DNA from: TMED88 sp964515335 | GTDB taxonomy: Bacteria; Myxococcota_A; UBA9160; UBA4427 | Length of the DNA: 64,000 nucleotides | Assembly: GCA_964515335.1 (NCBI GenBank) | Contig: CAZETS010000025.1 | Coordinates: 3,731-67,730, forward strand | Direction of reading: 5' to 3' | Shown: positions 49,806-59,400 of the stretch, in pieces | Numbering within the stretch: position 1 is the first letter of the stretch | How the letters are laid out: each line of letters opens with the position of its first letter | Notes under the pieces: model-generated | The model's database searches: none | Told to the model about the DNA's origin: nothing | What the model saw: only the letters and a program-made list of their open reading frames with translations | Program-made: the position numbers and the translations under genes

Positions 49806-50828
49806 ATGCAGCCCGAAAAGCGCAGCGTGCTGGTCACCCACGCCGACGAGCCGCTCGGCCGACGCCTCGTCAAGCACCTCTACTTCGACGAGGCCGTGGA
49901 TCACATCGTGGCGGTGGGCGCCCGGCGCCCCCCCAGCAGCCTCGACCGCTTTCTGGCCGAATCCGCCCGCGTCGACTACGTCGAGGCCGACCTGAAGCGC
50001 CATCGCCAGGTCGCCGACCTGTTCCACGGCGGAGCGGTCCGCACGGCGCGGGTCGACACGGTGATCTTCGTGCCTCCCCACGACCCGCACGCCGAGAGCG
50101 TCCGCACTCGGCTGTCCGGCGTGCCCGACCGCACCGCCGAAGCCCGGGTGGTCCTACAGCACTGCCTCGAAACGCTGGCGATCCGGCAGCTCGTCGCTCT
50201 CGGCAGCGCGTTCGTCTACCGGCTGGTGCCGGGCAACGCCAACCGATTCGCCGAGACGAGCGCCCTCGACTTCGACCCGGACCTGCCGGCCGTGACACGC
50301 TCGTGGATCGACTGCGACATGCTGCTGCACGCGGAGGCCCACACCGAGCGCCTGTCGGTCGCGCTGCTTCGGCTGCCGACGGTCGTGGGCCGCGACGGCG
50401 GGCTCTTCCTGAATCCGGCGCTCGCCGCGCCCGGCGGAGCTCCGCTGCGCGCGACGGGCTTCGACCCGCTCTGTGCGCTGATCGCCGACCAGGACGTCTG
50501 CCGGGCGGTCACCCTGGCGCTCCACAAGCGCGCGACGGGCGCGTTCAACATCGCCGGCCTCGAGAGTGTCCCGCTGTCCACCCTGGCAGGCTGGGCGGGC
50601 GGAACGTCCCGCTCGGTCCCCGGCCCGCTCCTGCGCGGCTTCGCGGCAGGCGCGCGCCTGCTCGGCGCGGAGGACTGGCGGCTGCGACTCGACGGCCCGC
50701 AAGTCCGCCACGGGTTCACCCTCGACACCCGCCGCGCCGAGCAAGAACTCGGCTTCCGCCCCCGTTACCGCATTACACCCGGGCGGACGGACACCGGGCA
50801 GCCTCGCATCCAGGCCACGCACACCTAG
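49806..50828 (+). CDS. Epimerase-like SDR-fold protein with lost motifs
   Basis: 340 residues. It has the overall NAD-epimerase pattern (SVLVTHADEPLGRRLVKHL, VDTVIFVPPHD, LVALGSAFVYRL, RLPTVVGRDGG, TGAFNIAG) and is paralogous to the epimerase at 43 kb. The GxxGxxG nucleotide motif is broken (HADEPLG) and the YxxxK pair is missing: WIDCD stands where the tyrosine would be. It may bind a ligand without catalysis. It ends the ParA-acyltransferase-epimerase run; efp begins 222 bases downstream. Confidence 0.78.
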   Translation: MQPEKRSVLVTHADEPLGRRLVKHLYFDEAVDHIVAVGARRPPSSLDRFLAESARVDYVEADLKRHRQVADLFHGGAVRTARVDTVIFVPPHDPHAESVRTRLSGVPDRTAEARVVLQHCLETLAIRQLVALGSAFVYRLVPGNANRFAETSALDFDPDLPAVTRSWIDCDMLLHAEAHTERLSVALLRLPTVVGRDGGLFLNPALAAPGGAPLRATGFDPLCALIADQDVCRAVTLALHKRATGAFNIAGLESVPLSTLAGWAGGTSRSVPGPLLRGFAAGARLLGAEDWRLRLDGPQVRHGFTLDTRRAEQELGFRPRYRITPGRTDTGQPRIQATHT

Positions 50829-51050
50829 GCAGCTTCGGGTCACGCGCGGGGGCGGACGGCCGCGGGACGTAGTCGCGCCGGTGGCGGCATCCGGCGAAGT
50901 CAAAGCGCAGCTCGGAGGGTCTCGAACGACCCCGAAAGCCTCCGCCGAGGCCTCGGTCGGACGCCCCCTCCCCTGCGACCACGAGACTCAGCACCTCTTT
51001 GCGCGCGTGCTATGCTGCGCGCCGCTCGAAGGAAAAACCCAAGGAAAATC

Positions 51051-51617
51051 ATGGCAGTAGACACTTCACAGTTCCGCAACGGGTTGAAGGTCGAGATCGA
51101 CGGCAACCCGTTCGTCATCACCTACTTCCAGCACGTCAAGCCCGGCAAGGGCGGCGCTTTCGTGCGCACGAAGCTCAAGAACCTGCTGAACGGGCGGGTC
51201 GTCGAGAAGACGTTCCGGTCCGGCGAGCGCTGCGCGGAGGCGGACGTCGAAGAGAAGTCGATGCAGTACCTCTACCAGGACGCCGACGGCCGCATCTTCA
51301 TGGACACCCAGTCGTACGATCAGATCCCGATCGGTGACGACGTGCTCGGCGACGCGACCCACTTCCTGCTCGAGAACATGGAGGTCGAGGTCCTGTTCTG
51401 GAAGGGCAAGCCGGTCAACATCGAGCTGCCGAACTACATCGAGGCGGTCGTCACCCGATCCGATCCGGGCATCAAGGGCGACACCAGCTCCGGCGCCACC
51501 AAGCCCGCGACCCTCGAGACGGGCTACACGCTCAACGTCCCGCTCTTCATCGAGGAAGGCGACAAGCTGCGGGTCGACACGCGCACCGGCGAGTACTCCG
51601 AGCGCGTGAGCAAGTAG
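51051..51617 (+). CDS. efp: Elongation factor P
   Basis: 188 residues. Helps the ribosome past polyproline stretches. The KOW-like N-terminal domain carries HVKPGKGGAF, with the lysine at the tip of the loop that is post-translationally modified in many bacteria. Two S1/OB domains follow: FLLENMEVEVLFWKGKPVNIELP and the C-terminal GYTLNVPLFIEEGDKLRVDTRTGEYSERV, which is the EF-P signature. AAGGAAAA precedes the ATG. No EpmA, EpmB or EarP is nearby, so the type of modification cannot be told. Confidence 0.97.
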   Translation: MAVDTSQFRNGLKVEIDGNPFVITYFQHVKPGKGGAFVRTKLKNLLNGRVVEKTFRSGERCAEADVEEKSMQYLYQDADGRIFMDTQSYDQIPIGDDVLGDATHFLLENMEVEVLFWKGKPVNIELPNYIEAVVTRSDPGIKGDTSSGATKPATLETGYTLNVPLFIEEGDKLRVDTRTGEYSERVSK

Positions 51618-51639
51618 CGGGCACGGGGGGCGGCACGGC

Positions 51640-52926
51640 ATGAAGAGCCAGCCCCGTCGAGCGGTCGTCCTGTCGGGGGGCGGGGCGCGCGGCGCCTACG
51701 AGGCCGGCGCGCTGCGCTTCATCCTCGACGAGCTGCCGCTGCGCTTGGGGCGGCAGCCGCGCTTCGACATCGTCTGCGGCACCTCGGTCGGCGCGATCCA
51801 CGCCTGCTTCCTGGCCGCGACCGCCGACCAGACCCACGGGCGGGGGCCGCGGCTCGTGAAGATCTGGGAGGATCTCCACGTCGACGAGGTCTTCCGCTTC
51901 AGCAGCCGCGACTTCATCTCGATCCCCCGCAAGCTGCTCGCCGTGCGCAACGTCGCCAAGCAGCTGCGCGAGGGGCGGCGCCCGGACCGGCTCTTCGGAA
52001 TGCTCGACACGGGGCCGCTCGAGCAGCTGGTGATGGAGTCGATCCCCTGGGCGGCGATCCGGCGCAACGTGGAGTCGGGCGCGGTAGACGCCGTGTGCGT
52101 GGCGGCGACGCAGCTCGCGACCGGCCGGGCCGTGGTCTTCTGCGAGAAGAGCGGCCAGGACCTCCCGCCGCCCCTTCCCGACCACCAGGTGAGGCTCCAG
52201 CCGATCCGCCTGGCACCGGTCCACGCCCTCGCGTCGGCGGCCATCCCCCTGCTCTTCCCGTCGGTGCGCGTCGGCTCGCGCTACTACGCGGACGGCGGTC
52301 TGCGGCTGAACACGCCGCTGGCGCCGGCGATCCGGCTGGGCGCGAACCGGGTGCTGGTGATCGGGCTGTCGCACGGCGTGCCGCCGACCGTGAGCGAGTC
52401 GCTCGCCCAGCAGCGGACGGCGGGCTTCGGCAATCCGATGTTCCTGTTCGGCAAGGTGCTCAATGCGCTGATGCTGAGTCCGGTCGACACCGACCTCGCC
52501 CGCGTCCACTTCGTCAACTCGATCATCGACCACGGCGAGGAGGCCTACGGACCTTCGTTCCTCGAGCAGATCAACACCGTCGGGGCGAGCCACGGCGCCC
52601 GCCCCATCCAGCGCATCGAGGACCTGGTGATCCGGCCCTCGCGCGACCTCGGCTTGATGGCCGGCGAGCTGCTCCGCGATCCCGACAACGACCTCGAGCT
52701 GAACGCCTTCCTGCGCCTGTTCGTCCGCACTTCGAGCGCCGACAGCGAGCTCAAGGAGGCCGATCTGCTCTCGTACCTGCTCTTCGACAACGCGTTCACG
52801 ACGCCCCTCGCCGAGCTCGGCTATCGCGACGCCAAAGCAAAGGTCGATCAGCTCGTGCGCTTCTTCGACGACGAAGCGAGCCTCGACGACTCGGCCGAAG
52901 CCGCCGGCGCTCGCGAGGTCGGCTGA
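51640..52926 (+). CDS. Patatin-like phospholipase
   Basis: 428 residues, no signal peptide. Patatin fold with oxyanion hole GGGARGAYEAG, nucleophile elbow GTSVGAIH (serine about residue 49) and catalytic aspartate in YYADGGLRLNTPL, so the Ser-Asp dyad is intact. Probably hydrolyses membrane lipids or acyl-CoA, or takes part in lipid remodelling or toxin-like activities. The C-terminal 150 residues are helical and acidic, with no recognised domain. A WYL-type regulator starts 30 bases downstream and may control it. efp ends only 22 bases before. Confidence 0.9.
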   Translation: MKSQPRRAVVLSGGGARGAYEAGALRFILDELPLRLGRQPRFDIVCGTSVGAIHACFLAATADQTHGRGPRLVKIWEDLHVDEVFRFSSRDFISIPRKLLAVRNVAKQLREGRRPDRLFGMLDTGPLEQLVMESIPWAAIRRNVESGAVDAVCVAATQLATGRAVVFCEKSGQDLPPPLPDHQVRLQPIRLAPVHALASAAIPLLFPSVRVGSRYYADGGLRLNTPLAPAIRLGANRVLVIGLSHGVPPTVSESLAQQRTAGFGNPMFLFGKVLNALMLSPVDTDLARVHFVNSIIDHGEEAYGPSFLEQINTVGASHGARPIQRIEDLVIRPSRDLGLMAGELLRDPDNDLELNAFLRLFVRTSSADSELKEADLLSYLLFDNAFTTPLAELGYRDAKAKVDQLVRFFDDEASLDDSAEAAGAREVG

Positions 52927-52956
52927 GAGGCCGGCCCCCACCCGAGAGGCAACCCG

Positions 52957-53931
52957 ATGCGGGGAGACCAGCTGGCCCGGCAGTGGCAGCTGATCCAGCG
53001 GCTGGCCCGCAGCCGCAGCGGCGTCGGGCTCGAGCAGCTCGCGGAAGACCTCGGCTGCGTGCGCCGCACCGTCTACCGCGATCTCGACGCCCTGATGTAC
53101 GCGGGCTTTCCCGTCGTCAGCGAGAAGCGCGACGGCCGCGTCTACTACCGCTTCGTCGAGACCTTCGACCTCGGGGACGTGCCGTTCAGCACCGACGAGA
53201 TCCTGGCGCTGGCCTTCGGCGCCGATCTGCTGCGGCCGCTCGAGGGGACGCTCTTCCACGACTCGATCGACTCTGCGCTCGAGAAGATCCGCGCGAGCCT
53301 GGGCGACGAGCTCGCCGGCTACCTCGACCGGCTCGCCGAGTCTTTCCGCGTGCTACCCGGCCCGCACAAGCGCTACACCGAGTACCGCGACACGATCCAG
53401 ACGCTGAGCGACGCCGTGCTCGGGCGCACCACCGTCTCGATGCGGTACTACACCGGCCGGTCGGGCGAGGAGACGAGCCGGAAACTCGATCCGTACCACG
53501 TCTGGTACCGCGGCGGCGGGCTCTACGTGATCGGCCACGACCACCGCTCGGAAGAGATCCGCACCTTCGCGGTCGACCGCATCCGCCGCATCGAGGCCAG
53601 CGATGCGCGCTTCACGCCGCGCACGGACTTCGACTTCGAGGCCTACACCGCCGCGAGCTTCGGCGTCGTCGCCGAACCGGCCGAGCACGTGGTGGTGCGC
53701 TTCTCCCGAGCCTGGGCGACCCACGTGCGCGAGCGCACCTGGCACGCGAGCCAGCGGGTGCGCGATGCCCACGACGGCGGCGTGGTGCTCGAGATGGACG
53801 TGGGAGGCAGCGACGAGCTGCGGAGCTGGATCCTGTCGTTCGGTCCGGGCGCCGAAGTGCTCGAGCCCGAGTCGCTGCGCGAGCAGGTCGCCGACGCCTT
53901 GAGCGGCGCACTCGCTCGCTATCGGGGTTGA
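52957..53931 (+). CDS. WYL-domain transcriptional regulator
   Basis: 324 residues. An N-terminal winged helix (HTH_11-like: IQRLARSRSGVGLEQLAEDLGCVRRTVYRDLDAL) is followed by a WYL domain, around HVWYRGGGLYVIGHDHRSEEIRTFAVDRI, and a C-terminal WCX-type extension. The family senses small ligands or nucleic acids and often controls DNA-damage or defence genes. No defence cassette lies in the window. The start ATG has GAGAGG close by. It may be co-transcribed with the patatin gene. Confidence 0.9.
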   Translation: MRGDQLARQWQLIQRLARSRSGVGLEQLAEDLGCVRRTVYRDLDALMYAGFPVVSEKRDGRVYYRFVETFDLGDVPFSTDEILALAFGADLLRPLEGTLFHDSIDSALEKIRASLGDELAGYLDRLAESFRVLPGPHKRYTEYRDTIQTLSDAVLGRTTVSMRYYTGRSGEETSRKLDPYHVWYRGGGLYVIGHDHRSEEIRTFAVDRIRRIEASDARFTPRTDFDFEAYTAASFGVVAEPAEHVVVRFSRAWATHVRERTWHASQRVRDAHDGGVVLEMDVGGSDELRSWILSFGPGAEVLEPESLREQVADALSGALARYRG

Positions 53932-54315
53932 ACCCACCCGAAAAGGTCGGGGACGGAACCGGCTGTCCTGTCCAGCGTCTCAATCCGGCCCCCCGTTCGA
54001 TCGCGCAGCCAGCCCGGCGGGCGCGCCCAGCCGGAGGCTTCCCGGCGGAAGCGGAAGTCCGCCGGATCCAACGCGAAACCGACCGCCGGACAGGGGCAGA
54101 AAAGGTGCGTACAGCGGGGGCCATCGGCGTCTCAGTCTCGCTAAAGTCCGCGCGGCTCCCGGCGGTGGGGGCCAGCCGCGGCGGGTACCGACCCGCTTCC
54201 TGTCGCGTTCCTTGCTGCCGCGCGGCCCGACGCCGGGGATGCGTGTCCCTGGCGGGCGCCCACCCGCTGGTCCCAGGGGACACTGCGGTCGGCCCCGCGT
54301 GATCCGAGTTGCCGA
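53932..54315. other. 384-base region before the two-partner secretion operon
   Basis: No gene or repeat. Two or three lower-GC patches could hold a promoter for the TpsB gene, but no convincing -35/-10 or -24/-12 pair was found. The frames through it are arginine-rich and lack domains. Confidence 0.45.
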
Positions 54316-56472
54316 TTGAGCCGTCCCGTCCAGATGCAGGCCCGCGTGGCCGCGCGCCGTTCGCCGAGCCACCCCCGAATGGGCGGAGTGGGCCCTGCGG
54401 CCCGGTCGCGCCTCCTGGTGGTGCCGCTCCTGGTCGCGCTCTGGCTGCTCGCCCTGCCGGCCGTGTCGCTCGCCGAAGACGCAACAGCCGGGCCTTCCGT
54501 GCTGCCTCCGGCCGAACCCGTCGACGGTCCGACCTTTCCGGTCACGCGCTTCGACATCGTCTACCCCGAGCCGCACCCCGAGCTGCCGCCGCTCGACCGG
54601 CTGCTGCCGGTGGACGTCGCGCTGCGGGCCACGGCGACCGGCTGGGCGGCGCCGCGAGCCGGACAACCGACGATCACACTGCGCGTCGATGGGGGTCCGA
54701 CCGACGACCCGCGCTTCCACGCCAGCGCGCTGGCGGCGGTTTCGCGCGCACTGCTCGCGCGGGTCCACGAGGAGGGACTGCTCGGCGTCTACGTGGTGCC
54801 GAGCAGCCAGGACATCGACGTCAAGACCGAGACCGATCTGCGGCCGGACGGCCGGAGCGAGCTGCGGATCGACATCTGGATCGGGCGCATCGACGACGTG
54901 CGCACCGTGGCGGCGGGCGACCGGGTCAAGGACGAGTGGCGCATCGACAACCCCGTCCACCGCAAGATCCGCAGCTACTCGCCCCTCCACCCGGCGGCCG
55001 CCGGCATCGACGACACGACCGATCTGCTCGACCGGCGCAAGCTCGAGGACTACATCCACCTGCTGAACCGGCACCCCGGACGCCACGTCGAGGCCTCGCT
55101 GGCGGCCTCCGACGACGCCGAGGGCATCACCCTCGACTACCGGGTCTACGAGTCGCGTCCGTGGAACGTGTACGCCCAGGTGAGCAACACCGGCACCGAA
55201 CGCACGTCCCGCTGGCAGGCCCGCGGCGGCTACGTGAACCGGCAGCTCACCAACCGCGACGACATCCTCACGATCGAGTACCTGAACGGTGGCGGAGACA
55301 ACGTCAACGGCATCCAGGTGGGCTACGAGGCGCCTTGGTTCGCTCCGAAGCGCCCCGGCTGGATGAAGACCAGCGGCAACGAGCCGAGCTGGCTCGGCTG
55401 GGCGGACCGCAGCGCGGTGCCCTGGTGGGGGCTGGGCCGCCTGCGCTGGCGCGTAGACGGAGGCTGGACGCGCATTCTCTCGCAAGTGCTGCCGTCCGGC
55501 TTCACCGGCGCCAACGAGGTGCTGAGCAGCGACTGGCACGCGGGCGGGCGCTTCATCTACAACGCGTGGCAGCACCGGAATTTCTTCCTCGACGCCTTCG
55601 CGGGGGGCCGCTTCCGCGGCGTCCGACTCCAGAACGACACCACGGGAAACGTCGGGGACGTCACCCTGCTGCTGCTGAATCTGGGACTGCGCGCCGAGCG
55701 CACCAACCCGTACTCGACGTTCTCGGCCACCTTCTCCGGCGAGCACGCCGCACCGCTCGGCAGCCTGACCGACTACGAGCTCGCCTTCGCCAGCGCCTTC
55801 GGTCGTCAGGCGAGCTCGTCCCGCTGGTGGACGCTGAACTTCGACGTGGCCGCGAGCTACTTCCTCGAGCCACTGCTGTTCCGTTCGCGCTTCGAGGACC
55901 CGACCACGACGGCGAGCTCCCGGCTGAGCCACGAGATCGCGATCGGCGCTCGCGGGCAGTATGCCTTCGACTACCGGCTGATACCCCAGAGCGCGCAGGT
56001 GATCGGCGGCCTGTATTCCGTTCGCGGATTTCCGCAGGGCGTGGCAGTGGGTGACAGCGTCTACCTCGGCACCGCCGAGTACCGCTTCCACATTCCGCGG
56101 TCGCTGCCGATCCGGCGGCAGCCGGTCGATCTGCCCTGGGTGGGCGACTTCCGCGTCGCCCCCCAGCAGGTGTACGGCCGCCCGGACTGGGACCTCATCT
56201 TCCGCGCCTTCGTCGACGCCGGCAAGAGCATCCGCAACAACGCCCAGCTCGGCGTGGGCGCCGAGGTCGACCAGACCCTGGTCGGCGCCGGCGTCGGACT
56301 CGAGCTGGTCTTTCGCGGCAACCTGCGGGCCCGGGTCGACTGGGCGCGCGGCGTCTACCAGTCCGTCCAGTGCGACCCCTCCTCGATCGGGACGACCTTG
56401 TGCCTGAACGCCCAGGAGGGCGACATCGATCCGGACGGCGAGTTCTACTTCCTCTTCAGCGTGGTCTTCTGA
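54316..56472 (+). CDS. TpsB outer-membrane transporter (FhaC/ShlB-like)
   Basis: 718 residues. Two-partner secretion transporter, an Omp85-superfamily barrel that exports the protein encoded next. A signal peptide (RLLVVPLLVALWLLALPAVSLAEDA) is followed by a periplasmic region (about 60-290) containing POTRA-type segments (FPVTRFDIVY, ITLRVDGGPTDDPRF, LRIDIWIGRI). The barrel has the VRGF motif (YSVRGFPQG) of loop 6 that lids the pore, and the final strand ends EFYFLFSVVF with an aromatic residue. TTG 54316 is used; ATG at 54334 or 54379 is possible. Stop and next start overlap (TGATG). Confidence 0.9.
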   Translation: MSRPVQMQARVAARRSPSHPRMGGVGPAARSRLLVVPLLVALWLLALPAVSLAEDATAGPSVLPPAEPVDGPTFPVTRFDIVYPEPHPELPPLDRLLPVDVALRATATGWAAPRAGQPTITLRVDGGPTDDPRFHASALAAVSRALLARVHEEGLLGVYVVPSSQDIDVKTETDLRPDGRSELRIDIWIGRIDDVRTVAAGDRVKDEWRIDNPVHRKIRSYSPLHPAAAGIDDTTDLLDRRKLEDYIHLLNRHPGRHVEASLAASDDAEGITLDYRVYESRPWNVYAQVSNTGTERTSRWQARGGYVNRQLTNRDDILTIEYLNGGGDNVNGIQVGYEAPWFAPKRPGWMKTSGNEPSWLGWADRSAVPWWGLGRLRWRVDGGWTRILSQVLPSGFTGANEVLSSDWHAGGRFIYNAWQHRNFFLDAFAGGRFRGVRLQNDTTGNVGDVTLLLLNLGLRAERTNPYSTFSATFSGEHAAPLGSLTDYELAFASAFGRQASSSRWWTLNFDVAASYFLEPLLFRSRFEDPTTTASSRLSHEIAIGARGQYAFDYRLIPQSAQVIGGLYSVRGFPQGVAVGDSVYLGTAEYRFHIPRSLPIRRQPVDLPWVGDFRVAPQQVYGRPDWDLIFRAFVDAGKSIRNNAQLGVGAEVDQTLVGAGVGLELVFRGNLRARVDWARGVYQSVQCDPSSIGTTLCLNAQEGDIDPDGEFYFLFSVVF

Positions 56473-59400
56473 TGCGGCGGCTCTCCCGAAAACAGCACCG
56501 CGCACGCCCCGGCCGCTGCGGCGTGCCCCCGAGGCACTCGCGCATCGAGCGCGCGGTGGCCCGGGTCGTACTGGTGGCATTCGTCACGACCGGCGCCGCG
56601 GGCCCGGTGGGCGCCGATCCCATTCCGACCGCGGTCGGCCCGGCGGAGACCAGCGTCGGCAGCGGCGAGTTCACGATCAACACGCCGACCCACACCGAGT
56701 ACACGCAGCACAGCGACCACGCGGTGATCGACTGGAAGGAAGACCTCCAGCAGGGCCCCGACCACACGCTCAGCTTCCGCCAGCAGCAGGGCTTCGAGGT
56801 GCTGAACCGCAGCCCGGGCGTCCACGCCTCGAACTTCTACGGCACCGTCACCTGCGATGCGACCTGCATCTTCGTCAACGAGGCCGGCGTGTTCTTCCAC
56901 GACGGCTCGCAGATCGACGTCGGCCGGCTGATCGTGGCGGGCGGGCGCATCACGAACGACGACTTCCTGACCGGCCGCTACGTCTTCCAGGACGTGCTCG
57001 GCGACGTCGTCAACCACGGGCACATGCGCGGCTCGGACATCACGCTGCTCGGCCAGCGCGTCGCGAACTTCGGCCACGTCGAGACACCGGACGGCAGCTT
57101 CGCGATGGTGGCCGGCACGCGCATCCAGCTACGCGAGCACGAGAGCCCGATCGTGATCGAGAGCGCCATCGCGCCGCCCGCCGGCTCCCCCTTCGGCGAC
57201 GACCCCGCCGTCGAGAACGGCGGCACCATCGACGCCGGCAACGGAACGGTGCGGCTGGCTGCCGGGGACATGCTGTCGTTCGCGATCCGGCAGTCCGGCT
57301 CGATCCGCGCGAACGAGATCGTACTCGAGGGCGGCGACGACGGCCTCGTCGAGGTGAGCGGCACGCTCGACGCGAGCGATCCGGCGCCGGACGGAACCGG
57401 CGGCCGCATCGACGTGCTCGGCGACTACGTGGCGCTGACCGAAGGCGCCGTGCTCGACGCCTCGGGCAGCGCCGGCGGCGGCAAGGTGCGCATCGGCGGC
57501 GATCGACTCGGCGAGGGCGAAACCCGCACGGCTCGCGGCACCTACGTCCACCCGGACGCGGTGGTCAGGGCTGACGCCATCCACGAGGGCGACGGCGGTG
57601 AAGTGATCGTCTTCGCGGAGCACCTGGCCCAGGTCTACGGCCACCTCTCGGCCCGCGGCGGCACGGACGGCGGCGACGGCGGATTCGTGGAGACCTCCGG
57701 CAAGCTCGGCCTCGACGTGCGGCGAGCGCCCGAAGTCGGTGCGCGCAGCGGCGCAGCCGGCGATCGGGGCGGCGAATGGCTCATCGATCCGAACAACATC
57801 GAGATCGTGGCCGACAGCTGCGGCGCCGCCCCCCAGTGCCTCGACAACGGACTCTCGCAGGACAGCATCCAGAGCCCCGAGTTCGCGACCACCGGCCCGA
57901 TCCTGCTGCCCACCGTCGACGACTCGAAGATCTCGGCCGACCTCATCGCGAGCGCCCTCGAGGGCGGCTCGAACGTGACGATCCTCACGCAGACGATCGC
58001 GGATGTTCAGGGCACGCAGGTCGGCGACATCACCGTCAACGCGCCGATCGTCCTCGAGGAGGCGAACTCGCCCGGAGCGGGCACCCAGGTGACGCTCTCG
58101 CTCCGAGCCGCGCAGGACCTCGTCGTCAACGAGCGAATCGAAGTGAACCGTCCGCTCCAGCCCGGCGAGGATCGAGGTCCTTCCGATCTGCAGCTCGACC
58201 TCTTGCTCGTCTCCGCCGACAACGACCAGTTCCAGGCCGAGGCGCCCGCCGACCAGGTGCCGAACAACTTCGTCGGCGAGATCGACCTGCGCGCCGACCT
58301 CGATACCGCCGGCGGCAGCATCACGCTCCAGGGCTTCGGCCTGACGACGAGGCCCGGCACGAGGATCACGACCAACGGCGGCGACATCCAGGTGAACGCC
58401 GCCGTCCGGGACGTCGTGCTGCGCGGCGACATCGACACGTCGACCGACGTGCTCGACGAGCTCTCCGGCGAGGTCCTCCGCGGCGGCAACCTCGACATCG
58501 ACAGCCTCGCCATCCGCGTCCCGGAAAGCGGCGCCGCCGACGCACCGACCAACACCAGCGGTGGCAGCATCGTCTTCGAGGGCAACGTGACCACCGGCGG
58601 AGGCCTCGTCGACGCGACGTCGGTCGGCGGCACGAGCCTGAACTCGGGCGTCCGGGTGGCTTCGACCATCGATACCGGGGGCGGAGGCCTGATCCTCCGC
58701 GCCCTCGAACAGACCAACCAGCCGGTCACCTCCGGCGACGTCGCGCAGACCGGCGGAGGGCGCGTGACCATCGAGGAGAGCGCGCGCCTGCTGAGCAACG
58801 GCGGCGACATCGACATCGGCGTCGCCGACCCCGCCACCCTGCTGCCGGGCGCCCGGGAGATCGTGATGAACGGCGCGATCGACAGCCGGGTCTACACCGA
58901 CGACGCGACGCCGACCCTCGACGCGACGCAGCGCGGCGGCTTCGTCTTCCTCAATACCGCGGGCGCCGGCGCCAAGGTCGTGATGGGTGAGGGATCCACC
59001 AGCGGCCCCAGCATCCGGACGAACGGGGGGCGCGTCGAGAGCTTCGGCGACGGAAGCTTCCAGATGAAGGACGGACTCATCGACGCCACCACCCAGCCGT
59101 CCGTGACGATCCCGGCCGAGCAGGCCGTCAGCAGCCAGGTGTTCATCCAGCACGGTGGATCGGTCACGCTGGAGAGCACCACGCCGTCGGGCGGCGCCAC
59201 CGCCAGCTCGATTCGCGCGAACGACAGCGTCACGATCATCGCCGGCGCGGGCGGCGTCGGCGACCTGACCTTCGACGACGCCGGGGGAACGAACGCGGGA
59301 ACGCACCTCGCCGCGAACAACATCGCGCTCGGGGCCGGCGACGGCGCGAGCACCTCGGGCTCGACCGGCGCGCAGGTGCTGCTCGGCAGCACCACCTTCG

